Below are positions 50,410 to 61,991 of a stretch of 64,000 bases of DNA, piece after piece. The notes under the pieces are model-generated. The model was not told the DNA's origin. It saw only the letters and a program-made list of their open reading frames with translations, and did no database searches. The stretch's first letter is position 1; every line of letters begins with the position of its first letter. The DNA is from Punctularia strigosozonata HHB-11173 SS5 (Eukaryota > Basidiomycota > Agaricomycetes > Corticiales > Punctulariaceae): NCBI RefSeq assembly GCF_000264995.1, contig NW_006767436.1, positions 1,204,800-1,268,799 of the forward strand. Reading direction: 5' to 3'. The translations under genes were made by a program, and so were the position numbers.

Positions 50410-50958
50410 ATGCCCGGGAAAGTCAAGGCCTACGAGCTCCAGTCTAAGTGAGCGTTGAATTGTATGGTATTATCCGAAAGGCAGCATTGACCTGCGTGGA
50501 CAGGTCCAAGAATGACTTGGCGAAGCAGCTCACCGAGCTCAAACAGGAGCTCCTGACCCTTCGCGTGCAGAAGATCGCCGGTGGATCCGCATCAAAACTC
50601 ACGCGAATGTGAGTGTCTTCACGGTACAAGCAAAGTATCTCTCAAACATCGACTTCATGTTACAGTAACACCGTCCGCAAGTCCATCGCCCGTGTCTTGA
50701 CCGTCATGAACGCGAAGCAACGACAAAACCTCCGGGAGTTCTACAAGGGCAAGAAGTACCTTCCCCTTGACCTCCGGGCAAAGCGCACGCGCGCGATCCG
50801 CCGGCGTTTGACGCCTGTCAGTGACCCCCATGTGCACTCTCCATGTCTAGTACTCACTGGACGTTGTGGCTTTACAGTCAGAAAAGAAGGCGAAAACGCT
50901 GAAGCAGAAGAAGAAGGATACGCACTTCCCCCTCCGCAAGTACGCCGTCAAGGCATGA
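50410..50958 (+). CDS. rpl35: 60S ribosomal protein uL29 (L35)
   Basis: Structural protein of the large ribosomal subunit near the peptide exit tunnel. Exons 50410-50447, 50504-50608, 50666-50816, 50878-50958 give 375 nt, 124 aa, the normal length. [20 protein letters not shown] is followed by [60 protein letters not shown], and the basic end [11 protein letters not shown]. The first three introns fall within the conserved core and each splice restores family sequence exactly. Confidence 0.97.
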
Positions 50959-52015
50959 TCGGGTCTTGCGTGTCGTTTTGTCGTCGGATATGCCTGAGGG
51001 TGCGCGGGCGCCCGGTTTGCACTCGTTTTGTGTTTGTATGCAACAGCTTTGGCCTCCACATGAATATGCTATGGCATGCACACCACCGTCTTTTGGCCTG
51101 CAACCTTCCATGATGTGACAGTGACTGCCGTCCGAGCTGCCTTGGCTTGAGTGGTCCCTCGGGGCACGTCGGTAAATGCCGACTTCCTTTGCCTGCTGCA
51201 TTTGGACTACTCTCCGCTACCCGCGTCCCGTTGCATAAATGCTCATGCTCGATATTAGTACCCCGTACCGTCGTTGAATAAGCATTGCGATCACTCGTGT
51301 TATCGACTTTGGATATGGTCTACTCGGTAAATATGCGCGAACCTGCAGATTTGTTTGACGAGATCAGAGGCCGAAGCTGGGTGCACATGGGCGTGACGTC
51401 GGGGATTAGGAAGAACGTCACTCGTTTCACCCAGCCCCGCCGACGGGATCATCTTGACCCCCCTTACTCCGTCCTAGCCCTCCGTTCGCCATCGTCGCCG
51501 TTGTCGACCAAACTCCATCCGGCCTCAGTCTGTCTTCTGATAGCCAACAAGTTGAAGGCCACATTATCCTGACGCGTTGCTAATCACGCTACCTCTCGCC
51601 TCATTGGTCCGGCGATCCGATTTAGACCCTTCCTCAACCCAGTTCTGCCTCTCATCCCGCATCTCCACTCGCACGACGATCACGACTGTATGCCTGACTC
51701 CACGCCATGTGGGATTTGCTCTCATGACCACTTTACTTTTCTAGCTGACGAACGCAACCTCGACGACCACGACGAACTAATAGCAGAATCTAATACTAGA
51801 CTGATCATGGTGAGTCTCGTACGCGTCTGGCCCTATCTTCAACTCTCTTTTATTTGGGTTGCCATGCTGCAACGACGTTTTCTTCGCGAAGTCGCCGTGT
51901 ACACGTGGGTTGGGCACCTGCTAGGCTGCTCGTCGCTCGAAGAGTGAATCTCGGCAGATAGACCCGCTGTCTCCCATGATGCGATAATCCCCGTCTCCTT
52001 GACCCAAACCCTACC
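50959..52015. promoter_or_regulatory. Intergenic / promoter region before the GCK-III kinase
   Basis: About 1.06 kb without a recognisable gene. The half nearest the kinase is pyrimidine-rich, as in fungal promoters and 5' leaders, and contains an intron-like GTGAGT near 51811, so a leader intron is possible. Confidence 0.35.
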
Positions 52016-54380
52016 ATGACCCCGGGCTCGCGCCTCGCGCAGCACGCGAGTGCAAGCAATATCTATGCTAACGGTGTTTCCCCCAAGCCGAATGTACTAA
52101 CACGCTCGTCACCTTCGTCACCACGCGCGGAGTACAAATCTCGTGTCGGCCCGAGGGAACCGTATCCGATGCCCAGTAGCAATCCGGCGAGCCAGTACAC
52201 CCTCCTCGAGAAACTCGGGACGGGGAGTTTCGGTACGGTATACAAAGGCATACACAATGACACGAAACAAATCGTTGCAATCAAGCAAATTGGTGCGTCT
52301 TGCATTATCGCTTCCATCTCCTTTCGATATCACTAAACATGGGGGGGCACAGACCTCGAAGACTCCGACGACGACATATCCGAAATCCAGCAGGAAATCG
52401 CCAACCTCGCGCAATGCGACTCGGAATACGTCACACGCTACTATGGCTCGTTCGTCGTCAACTACAAGCTATGGATCATCATGGAATACCTCGAAGGAGG
52501 GTCCTGCCTCGATCTTCTAAAGGCTGGCGTATTTTCGGAGGCTCACATTGCCGTCATTTGTCGAGAGCTTCTTCTTGGTCTCGATTACCTTCATAGCGAA
52601 GGGACGATCCACCGAGACATCAAAGCTGCGAATATCTTGCTTTCCGCCTCGGGAAAAGTAAAGCTGGCCGACTTCGGTGTCGCTGCGCAGCTGACTAGCA
52701 CCCTTCGCCACACATTCGTCGGGACACCTTTCTGGATGGCGCCTGAAGTAATCCGACAAGCCGGATATGATGCAAAGGCCGATATCTGGAGCTTGGGTAT
52801 CACCGCGATTGAACTGGCCAAAGGAGAGCCACCGTTGGCGGAATACCATCCCATGCGCGTACTCTTTTTGATCCCGAAGGCGAAAGCCCCGGTTCTTGAG
52901 GGTGCATTCTCGGTGGCGTTTAAGGACTTTGTGGCACAATGCCTTACGAAGAATCCCGCCGAAGTAGGTCCATATGCGTGCTCGCTAGCCGATTTGTGCT
53001 GACAATTGTCGCCAGCGCGCTACCACGAAGGAATTGCTACAGCACCGCTTCATCCGGACCGCACGAAAGACGTCGTATCTGACCGAGTTGATTGAACGTT
53101 ATCAAGATTGGCGCGCGCGAGCTCCTGGTCGGGTGCAAAACCAAATGTATCAAGCGACTGTCAGGAACAGCGGTGCATGGGACGGCACTTTACGGAGCGA
53201 ATGGAACTTCGACACGATCAAGTCCGTATCGGCAATGGGTACGTTCCGGAGCATGGCCAAGGACATGATGCCTCCGGAAACTATTCCCGACGAGGACGAG
53301 GACGCAGACGACTTTTCTGCAGCAGAAGTTCGAGGTTCTGTGGAGTCTGCAGGTGCAGTAAGAGGCAGCATGGGGATCCTCAGCAACAGCGACGCTGCGC
53401 ACTCCACTGTGATCATTCGCTCACCTATTCCGACTCCGTCGGACGAGAAGGATATCCCTACCTTGTTAGCTTCTGGAGATGTGTCATCCGTGGAATCCGC
53501 TGGGTTGGAACCATCAACTCCAGACGATGGCCAGTCGCCACTGGGTGCGCCACCTGCATATAACTCTGGATCGATGCGTACACCTCGACGCGCTCGTCAG
53601 TCGTTGGATGGTCGGGGCACCATCGTACGGGAAGCGGATCTTGGCACAGGCGTTGATACCATCAGGCCTGTAAAGAAGCTCGACAAAGAAGGGTCGTTAA
53701 GGTTATCAGCAGACTATGTTGGTAGCATGCGCCTACGAGCGGACAGCCCAACTTCGCCTCCGACCTCCCCGGCCAAGGATAAATCATCATCCCGACGCAA
53801 GCCAAGTGAGGCGGTGAAGGCTGGGAAGGCGATGGTCGAAGAGGTGGTCGTGCCAGTGCTTCAGAAGGTGATGATTTCCATCAACAACAATTGTGTCCCA
53901 CTCACCAGAACTCAGGCGACTCATGATGATATGGACGCCCGTGAAATTGAAGCATTGAGTATGCTAACAAGGGGCTTCGAAGAGTTGAAGGACGCGAACC
54001 CTGAGCTTGCGTACAACATCATTCTAGACCTGCTCAGCGGGATCAACGAGTGAGTCTCGTGAGACCAGGCTTAGGATGCCAACTTAATGTGCCAACGTAG
54101 AAGTTCTGCTGTTCGGCAACACATACAAACCACACGGAACCTTTTCCCGCACAAACGCGTTATCCGAAGGAGTGAGCTCACAAGCAAAGGGCTGGTAGTG
54201 ACAGAGGAAGAGGAGATCGCTGGTCTTCCGTCAACATCCGGACGACCTGCGTCACCTACGCCATCCCCTGGACGTACCGATGCGGACTCTGGCTCAGCGG
54301 GCAAGAAATCTGCTATAGCTGAGCTGCTCTATATGCGTTGGCTGGAGGGCTTACGGCTCAAGTGGCCGAGCATCCTGTGA
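52016..54380 (+). CDS. Ste20-family GCK-III kinase (Sid1/Sps1/MST3-like)
   Basis: Germinal-centre kinase group III, used in septation, polarity and STRIPAK-linked signalling. Exons 52016-52292, 52353-52963, 53016-53867, 53916-54049, 54101-54380 total 2154 nt, 717 aa. Kinase signs: [110 protein letters not shown], followed by [20 protein letters not shown] typical of the group. The C-terminal half is disordered and ends in a helical part ([20 protein letters not shown]). The intron 53868-53915 is 48 nt and open, so a 16-residue insert isoform is possible. Confidence 0.93.
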
Positions 54381-55539
54381 GTCTCCGACTGAATAGTTTC
54401 TCCCGCTCTACCGGTAGGCATGCCGACGCGACGCGCTTTCTCCTTTCCAGGTAGCATGTACTTCCATACCCCCTGCTTCCTGTGACCTCACGAACCTAAT
54501 TATGCACTCGCCGCCTGACTGCTCCATCTATTGTCTTCGATGATCTTGTTCATCGCTCCTCTCTTTGCCTTTCAGTTCTGCTATTTTATCATGCGTTTAC
54601 GACCTTTGATGGACACATGAACACTGCTGTTTCGGTTTGACAGTGTTACTGCAGTATTCTATGTTACTTTACCTGTCCCCATCCTTGCATACTCGACGGC
54701 TATATATCATTGATGTATGTTTTCTCCCCATTGCACATAACACGAGTCGACAAATAGCTCACGGTCCATTGTATACTTTGTTGAGCGTTACTCGCAAACG
54801 AGCTCCTACCCGACGATCACGATGACACTTTGACTGGTTGCTTCTCTATTTGCTGGCTAGCACGCTTCATACACTCGTGCATAAACGTCCACTTGTGTCG
54901 GCATCAAATTCAGGGGTTTATCGTGCGTTGCAAGCAACCGTGCATGATAGTGACCTGCATTGGCCGTTAGGCGACGTCCGGACGGGTCCGCTCAGGAACT
55001 GTTGAAGCGCATCCTATGTAACGCGCCTACAAACGTAAACAGACGTGGATCACAGATTGCATTCTCAACCCGATGGCAAATCCATGGCAGATTCTGGTTG
55101 CAGTCCGCACCAATTGGCCTGTTATTTGCTGCCATGCACTAGGACCTTTCGGAAGCACGCAATATTGTAGGCCGGTCGCAAAAAGCTCACGCTGCGGATA
55201 GCAAACGTTACCCCGAATCACCTCAAAGATTGCAGGCCCGTTGTTGGCTTCGAAATCACTGTTCGATCCAAATGCTGTCCCTCCCCCCTTGAGGCCATAT
55301 TATGCTCTCTTCTTGTGGTCTCGAATGGCCGCCTTTCTTCGTTCTCTCGACCGTAGACGGTCCTCAACCGCAATTGCATTGTGGTATTCCTCGGACTGCT
55401 TTCACCTGTGCAAAACTCTTGCCAGGCCCTGATTACCGCACCGCTTGCTTGACGTGCGTTCAGAACGGGGTATACTCCGTCATACTGCTTTCGGAACCAA
55501 ACCGCGAGCGCAACTGGTGTGCCACTATTATCTAGGGAC
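54381..55539. other. Intergenic, no gene seen
   Basis: About 1.16 kb between the kinase stop and the first 7-TM gene. The longest open frame (minus strand, 55218-55574) has no hydrophobic segments or family likeness and runs into the 7-TM first exon. The stretch 54490-54800 is pyrimidine-rich. Confidence 0.4.
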
Positions 55540-56985
55540 ATGCCGTTGTCAGGCCTAGGTGAGTTCGCCATCATCTTTCATGTCGCGGTTTCATGAATCT
55601 GAGCAATCTATAGTTTTCGATATAAAGCGTCAATCGTTCTCACCGCAGTTCTTAACTTTCTGGATTGTTAGCCAACTGCTTGGCGGCTCTCTCCTCGTCA
55701 TAGTGCTGTTAACAGCCACATTATCCAAGTCGGTACGAAGAATGCCGTCGTGGTATACATTCTGTCTTAGGTGCGCATTTACGACTCGGGACTCGGAATA
55801 TCAGTGATGGTAGTTAATTGCTATGGGCAGCTGGATCATCTCTGCGCTTTCTTACAGTTTGCTGTCAGTAATCGGGTAACCTGCCTAACTATGTACACCC
55901 TTGTTGACAAGCGCATTCCAGCTTCATGCTTGGCCAGGTATCGGGCGCGGATCTCCCGCTGGGTCTTTGCCTGGCACAAAGCAGTCTCATATATGCTGCG
56001 CCAGTACTGTGAGCTCACTCTTTGCCAACCGCGACAACGCTGACCTTGTCGTCAGAAATGCGTACAGTGCTTTAGCCTTCATGACACAGCTGTGGATGGA
56101 CACGATCGCGTCTTTACGCACCGGGGAAGAAGTTATGTACGACCGAGCTCACTGGAAGGTTATAGCACTCGTATCATTCCCATACGTAATCTATGCGTTG
56201 GTATTCATAGTGAATTTCCAAGTGAGTTCGGCACTCTTCTTTTATCTGTGGAACACAAATTTCATTTTTTGAAGCTGGGCCTTGCAAACACTGACAAGAT
56301 CGAACTCCTTGCAACGCGCATATACTGCGCTAATACTACAGGGGTCCCGTGAGCCTTCTCCTCTTTGCAGGCCTGATTCTTGAATGGCTGTACCTGATTG
56401 CAAACCTAGAGGGAAAATAAGCGGTACTCTGGTGATCATCAGCATGGTAATCACTCTGGCGTTACAATGCCTCTGCGCAAGAAAGCACTACAGGACATGG
56501 CGGGCATATGGTCTCCTGGAGTATGCCAGGCCGTCCTTTCTACTCTTGATTCGCTTCACTCTCTTTTCCTTTTTCGCCCTCGCTGCTATAGGGTAAGCGC
56601 GTCAACAATTGTGTGGAGGTGTATTTCGGCTGCTAATATACCGGCAATAGAGTCTCGTTCACGTTTGCACTGCAAGGATCCGGTCCAACACTGCTGCCCA
56701 ACGCCTTCCTGGCACTGAGTACGTCCGCTGTTGACCTCACGCCTTGATACTACAATTGCTTCTGTCCAGTGCCACTTGCTGCTTTCCTGAGCTTTGGTTT
56801 TGCGAAGGCATGTCTCGGTTTCTATGCAATCCCGAAGGTTCTGTTGACGTGTCACTGTTATGCAGGATATTTGGCATTCCTGGATGTGCTGGTGTCGACC
56901 GTGTAGTCACGCCTGTCGGATTAGAACAACTCCCAAAGCAGTCCTACACGATCATAGACGAGCTCATTCGGTTGATCTGGCATGA
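55540..56985 (+). CDS. Seven-TM receptor-like protein, tandem copy 1
   Basis: Ten exons (55540-55558, 55614-55770, 55831-55875, 55922-56008, 56068-56221, 56275-56348, 56410-56592, 56651-56718, 56770-56807, 56866-56985) join in frame to 945 nt, 314 aa. Seven hydrophobic helices are visible: LTFWIVSQLLGGSLLVIVLL, SWIISALSYSLLSVIG, LCLAQSSLIYAAPVLLALAF, IALVSFPYVIYALVFIVNF, GTLVIISMVITLALQCLC, LLLIRFTLFSFFALAAIG, LLPNAFLALMPLAAFLSFGF. A cysteine in the third outer loop (RIYCANTTGVPGKISG) and a short cytosolic tail (DIWHSWMCWC) follow. Basidiomycetes have many such orphan 7-TM proteins; ligand and signalling partner are unknown. Intron 56808-56865 uses a GC donor (AAG|GCATGT). The first exon (19 nt) is the least certain. 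Confidence 0.82.
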
Positions 56986-57321
56986 CCTTACTATGCAACC
57001 GGAATATGCATGTTTCCGAGTTCCGCACGCAATAGACATCGGCTAAACCATGGCGGACACAGCCATCGTGCCTAGACACCCCCTTAGGCTTAAGCTTGCA
57101 TGATTTTAAGTATCTGAGACCGTGACCAGAAAGTTCAGCAAAATGCCGAGTGACATATGAAACCATCGAGTCTTACAGAGCACCAACATACTTAGCCCGC
57201 TTTCACATCCACTATATAGTGCCCGCCAGTGTCCAGTACATACCTTCAGTTGCCAGCAACCATTGGACAGCATCACCAGGCACCGCTCTTTCGCGCTCGT
57301 CCTCACTTTGTCTGATAGCCG
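56986..57321. promoter_or_regulatory. Intergenic between the two 7-TM genes
   Basis: 336 bp holding the 3' end of copy 1 and the presumed promoter of copy 2; no other coding signal. Confidence 0.4.
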
Positions 57322-58924
57322 ATGCTTAGCGTGTCACCCGGCAGCGGTAGTCCACTCCGAGTCGCAGTCCAGAGGGACAAGTTTGGCTCCCGCCATAACG
57401 TTGTCGCAAGCACGCCCCCTGCAGGAACATGCGCGGAGGAGTCCTGGAACGGAGTGAGTGGTCTGACACATCGTAACTCAATCACTGATAGTGATACGAT
57501 GGCACTGGCTTCTGACCTCAGGAGATGACATCGACCTGGAACATCATGATAGTACCTCCCACACGTTCCTTTACATTTTCGTCACGCTACAACTAGTCGG
57601 CGGGTTGGGGCTGCTCGTACTCCTGCTTACGGTCATCCTTTCGAAGACTGTTCAACGGCAAGCAACATGGGTGTCGTTCATCGCCAGCTGGGTAAGAGAA
57701 AACCACTTCTCCCAAGCCCTCTTCACCAACAGACCGGGACAGGTTATATCCTCCGTGTCCTACACGCTTCTGTGAGCGCCTCCTCCGTATGACCCGATGC
57801 TGTCATTCTCAACATACCCACGGAAGTGCATTCTTCAGGCAAAGCACTGGGGCTGAACCGCATCCTGCCTTATGTTTTATCCAAGCGGCTCTGATATATG
57901 GCAGTCCTGTTCTGTAAGACGTCTCCACTCCTATACAATCGTTGACTTCGCTTTTTCTGATGAACTCCAAAGCACTGCGTACACTGCGCTCTCCCTAGTA
58001 TTGGAGGTGTGTGTCTCATATACGTCAGTATGTGCATGACTTAAACGAATCACTCTGTAGCTCCTTATCAACGCTCGTGATCTATTTCTCGATAAACGGA
58101 AGCTCGCTCGGTTACTGGTAATACATTTGCGAGTACTGAAGATGGCTCGCTGATCAGAATGACCAGCTTGTCGTCGTTCCGTATGTGCTGTACATCGTGG
58201 CACTACTCGAAGCCTCGCTGGTCAGTTGATTGCAGCCTCCGTGACCAGGTTTTCGAGCTTCATCTCTCCCTTTTCCCCTATAGGTTGGTCTAGCAAGGAA
58301 AGATGAGATCAAGAGGCTTCCATCCGGCATTTACTGTTCCAACTCCAGGTGGGTACTAGCCCTCTCACCTGCTTATCGTTCTGACATCATTGCGAATGCA
58401 GTGGCGTGCCGTATGTAGCTTTAGTCAGTCGTACTCACAGCAAGTGGCTAAACTCCGTCCTATAGAGGTTCGATCAGTGGTGCCTTGGTCATACTAGGCC
58501 TGGCAGCCACACTGCTATCCGAAATAGTTCTCGGCCTTGAGTTCTACCGAGCGCGGCGCGCCTTCGGATTTCTGCAAGAGCCGGAGACCAAGTTGCCGAT
58601 GTCCATGTTCATCCGCCTCGCAATATTCACCGTATTTGCTGGGTTGGCGATCGGGATCTCGGTGGCATTTACCTTCCATTCGACCGAGCTACTGCCGAAC
58701 ATGTGTCTGGCTCTGATGCCCGTCGCCACGCTTCTGACATTTACACAAATGGTACGTTTTACATATTTTGTTGTGCCTATAACGAAAATGCTCAAATCAT
58801 CCAGGACATCATCCGAGCATGGAAGTGGTGGACAAAGGCGCCGTCATACCATGGTCGCCGGTACTCTGAAACACCACTGCTACTGGAAACCACTCCTCGC
58901 TCAGAGTCGTTTAACTTCGAGTGA
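57322..58924 (+). CDS. Seven-TM receptor-like protein, tandem copy 2
   Basis: Paralogue of the gene just upstream. Eleven exons (57322-57346, 57522-57691, 57743-57771, 57839-57913, 57973-58006, 58061-58117, 58167-58220, 58284-58348, 58402-58410, 58466-58751, 58805-58924) give 924 nt, 307 aa. Matching helices: FLYIFVTLQLVGGLGLLVLL, SWVISSVSYTLLQ, CFIQAALIYGSPVLLTAYTA, VVPYVLYIVALLEASLVGLA, GALVILGLAATLLSEIVLGL, FIRLAIFTVFAGLAIGISVA, LLPNMCLALMPVATLLTFTQ, then DIIRAWKWWTKAPSYHGRRY. The shared GIYCSNSSGVPGSISG site is split here by a 9-nt exon, while copy 1 has it uninterrupted on one side, so introns changed after duplication. The N-terminal exon and its 175-nt intron are the weakest part. Confidence 0.82.
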
Positions 58925-59150
58925 GAGGCGCGTCCCATAAACGATCAGCGGGTGTTCGATTACGTATAGAGCCGACCTAGGCCTGCCGCTTTAGCGGCGG
59001 ATGCACCCGTTTCACGAAGGCGGATATATTTTTCCCGGCCTCCCGATGGGCGCAACATACAAAACCCCAAAGTCGCGAGCCTGACCGTCTTCTGTGAAGA
59101 CCCTGATCTCACGACACCCTCATCATCGCGAACCCCATACACCAAATATC

Positions 59151-60143
59151 ATGGACAAAATCCCCACCGAAATCATCAGCCGCATATTCGCCTGGGCATC
59201 CACGGACGACGGGTCGACGGCGCGATCACTCCGAATCACTTCGAAGTATTGTTCCGCCGTCGTGGAACCATACCAACACCAATCCCTCGTCGTGACCGGC
59301 CTTACACAGGTGGATGGCCTCGTCCGAGTCCTTCAGCAGCAGCAAGCATCTGGAAGACTGCAACGCGTCAAGTATCTGCTCATAGCGGATCAGACGGAAG
59401 GGCAGATCAACGAAGGTTTTCCGATGCCGTCGGTCCAGAACGGTAGCGTATCCGCGAACACGGCCTTCGTCTACCAATCTGGGCTCATGCGCAAAGCTCG
59501 CGAAGCGCTCCGGTTCTCGAAGCTGGTGTACAGGCTCATGGAGCTCGTTGCGCCCGCCCTCGAGGACCTCACTTGCCTCATCTTCAACCCCTGCTCGGTC
59601 GACATCATGCAGTCCGCTTTCTCATTCCGCTTCCCGCGGCTCCGTGAACTCTCGATCCGCCTTTCCGCCTGGCCGAGCAACGCTCTCCGGCCTCCTTTAC
59701 CCCCCTGCCTGCAGATGCCCGCCCTCCAATGCTTCCACCTCGGATCTATGACTGACCTCGCCGACACATTCCCCCTGCTAGACCTCGTCTTCACCACTTG
59801 CCCCGCCCTCGTCAGCCTGCATCTTTGCGACGTTCGGCTCACCTCGAAGAGCCGAGGGCAGTTGCTGCACATGCTGGGGTACGAAACCGAAGACGACGGC
59901 GATGCCTCTTCGTCTGCCACACCGCGATCACCCGCCAACGTGCGCCGCATAGTCGTGGAGGCCCATGCGGAGGCGCGGATCGCGGAACAGTCCACGGCGC
60001 TCGCCCAATGCCAACGCGTCTCGTCGATCGCGCCTGCTCAGCTGCACGTCATTCCGCAGACGGAGGAAAGACGGTGCTCGCGCGATTGGGTTCGCGTTTG
60101 GCTCGAAGGAGACTCCAGATTAGCGCGGACAATTTCTGTATGA
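59151..60143 (+). CDS. F-box-like protein
   Basis: An intronless gene of 330 aa from the ATG at 59151. The N-terminus MDKIPTEIISRIFAWASTDD continues ARSLRITSKYCSAVVEPYQH, the degenerate F-box common in basidiomycetes, where it links a substrate adaptor to SCF ubiquitin ligases. The rest has spaced Leu-rich strands (PALEDLTCLIFNPCSVDIM, FRFPRLRELSIRLSAWP, CPALVSLHLCDVRL) like LRR repeats. An in-frame ATG at 59094 adds 19 residues with no likeness. Such F-box genes are numerous and rarely have known targets. It converges on the chitin deacetylase gene. Confidence 0.8.
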   Translation: MDKIPTEIISRIFAWASTDDGSTARSLRITSKYCSAVVEPYQHQSLVVTGLTQVDGLVRVLQQQQASGRLQRVKYLLIADQTEGQINEGFPMPSVQNGSVSANTAFVYQSGLMRKAREALRFSKLVYRLMELVAPALEDLTCLIFNPCSVDIMQSAFSFRFPRLRELSIRLSAWPSNALRPPLPPCLQMPALQCFHLGSMTDLADTFPLLDLVFTTCPALVSLHLCDVRLTSKSRGQLLHMLGYETEDDGDASSSATPRSPANVRRIVVEAHAEARIAEQSTALAQCQRVSSIAPAQLHVIPQTEERRCSRDWVRVWLEGDSRLARTISV

Positions 60144-60309
60144 CGGGCGCTGTTGAGAGGTCCAGGGGATTATGGACAAATGGGATAAAACCGAGGACAC
60201 ATTATCTATACGTGGCTAATTATATCAATATACACCTATTTGCATGCGGAATGTCCGTAGTTATGAGAGGTCCGATGTTCCGCTACACACGAGGAAGTCC
60301 TATATTCAA

Positions 60310-61991
60310 TTAATATACGATCATAATAGAGAACACGAGGGCGAGAATCGCTGTCCAGGCCAACGACCGATCTGCCAACGCAGCGCGCATCGAGACTCCG
60401 CTCGACGTCCGCTGCTCGGAAACGCCACTAGTCGTTACCGCAGCCGACGATGAAGTCGACGTCTGGGCGACGACCGAGGACTTGATACTCGTCACCTGCG
60501 ATGATGCGGATGTGGGCGCCACGGATGCAGCGGAAGAAGAGCTCGCGGTGGGAGACGCAGAGGAGGTGGCTGCCGCCAGCACGCCGACCGATTCTGGCGT
60601 GACGCTGTCCGTGTTGTCATCCGAGTTTTGGTACGGCACGGACTTGTTCAGGCGCGTGACGGGGGTGAACTGCCAGCCGTTTTGTTGGATGAGCGGGAAC
60701 GCGTTGATGAACGCGTCCACCGACAAGTTGGACAGTTCGTGCTCAAGGATGATGAGGCCCGGGGACTTGGGACCTGTAGACCACGTTGAGCACAGTTTCT
60801 CAACATGCCAGAGAGCGACGACTTGCCTGTGATCCATTGGTGAAGGCTGCTCGCGACCTTTTCTGGAGTAGTGCCGCCGCTCGTGAGGCTCCAGTCTTCG
60901 GTGCTATGCAACGATTAGCGATGCGCCTGCTAGTCAGGAGCGAGCGACCTACTCTTGGTTCCAGATGATGGTTTGCAGACCAAATACCTCTGCAGCGATG
61001 GCGCGGACGCGGTTATCAGAGTCACCCTGATTACGACAGTTCAGAACGTAGACGTGATTAAACTACTTGACGGAAAGGCTTACGTAGGGCGGGCGCCAGT
61101 AACGGGGCAGGCGGCCTCCGGTCGAATCATGGATGATCGCCATGGTATAGCCGAGTTGAGCGACGACGTCCGCGTTTGAGAGCGTGGTCATGTACGGGTG
61201 AGTCCAGGTATGAACAGCAATATCATCCCCGTTGTTGAAAGCCTTCGAGAAGACGGTCGGGTTGTAAAGGATGTTCACGCCGATCATGAAGTGCGTCGCA
61301 TGGACGCTGTTGTTCGCCAGGAAGTCGTATAAAGGTTCGGACGTCTAGATACGATCGTTAGCCAAGCCCGGTGCCGACGTAGAAGGGTGTCGATTTACCG
61401 GAAGGGGTCCATCGTCGAAACCAGAGCCTGTCGCGGTCGAAAATCTCAGCGCAGATCATGATGATTGCATACGCATATACCCACCGAAGACGCCTTCGGG
61501 AGCATCCCAGATGTCGCCGGCGTTGCGGCATTTGTAGGTAGCAGAGCAGACAACCTGGCCGTTGGGATCAAAGCCGTTCGGATAGACGGGATTTCCTGTC
61601 GCGATCGAGGACGGCGGTATGTCCGGTATTTTTCCTGCAGCTACAGCCGCATTCAGAGCGTCGGACCACGCCTTGGGCACTGATGCCGGATCAGGAGTGC
61701 TCGAGGGGTACGCCGCTGCCCATGCTATTGAACAAGTGAATAAATGATAATCCGCGCTTCGCGTTGCTATCGGGAAGGCTTACTAGAGGAGCCGACCTGA
61801 GGGTATGTTGCTCCGTCGGTCGCGGCGCCGCGCCTGAACAAAGCATAGGCAGGATGGTCGACCGGATGATCCCAAGTAGAAGGCAGGCGCTTCTCCATCG
61901 AGTGATCGTGACTCTCATGAGGAGCGCCGAGCGCGGATGCGAAAAGCACGCCCGACGCGCAGGCGAGGATGGAAAGTCTGGAGATAAACAT
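60310..61991 (-). CDS. Chitin deacetylase (CE4), GPI-anchored type
   Basis: Removes acetyl groups from cell-wall chitin to give chitosan. Exons 61991-61784, 61724-61485, 61427-61399, 61344-61084, 61026-60953, 60903-60827, 60773-60310 total 1353 nt, 450 aa. A signal peptide (FISRLSILACASGVLFASAL) leads. Polysaccharide-deacetylase motifs: SGFDDGPLP (metal-binding Asp pair), AVHTWTHPYMTTL (HxxHP), [47 protein letters not shown]. A Ser/Thr-rich stretch and a hydrophobic end (SLAWTAILALVFSIMIVY) give the GPI signal. The FDDGP motif lies on a 29-nt exon with Gly where Thr is usual before FDDGP. The intron 60774-60826 needs a GC donor (CAG|GCAAGT). Confidence 0.94.

Noticed and set aside
55218-55574. 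Minus-strand 118-codon open frame upstream of the 7-TM genes
   Set aside because: No domain, no signal or TM segment, and it overlaps the first exon of 7-TM copy 1.
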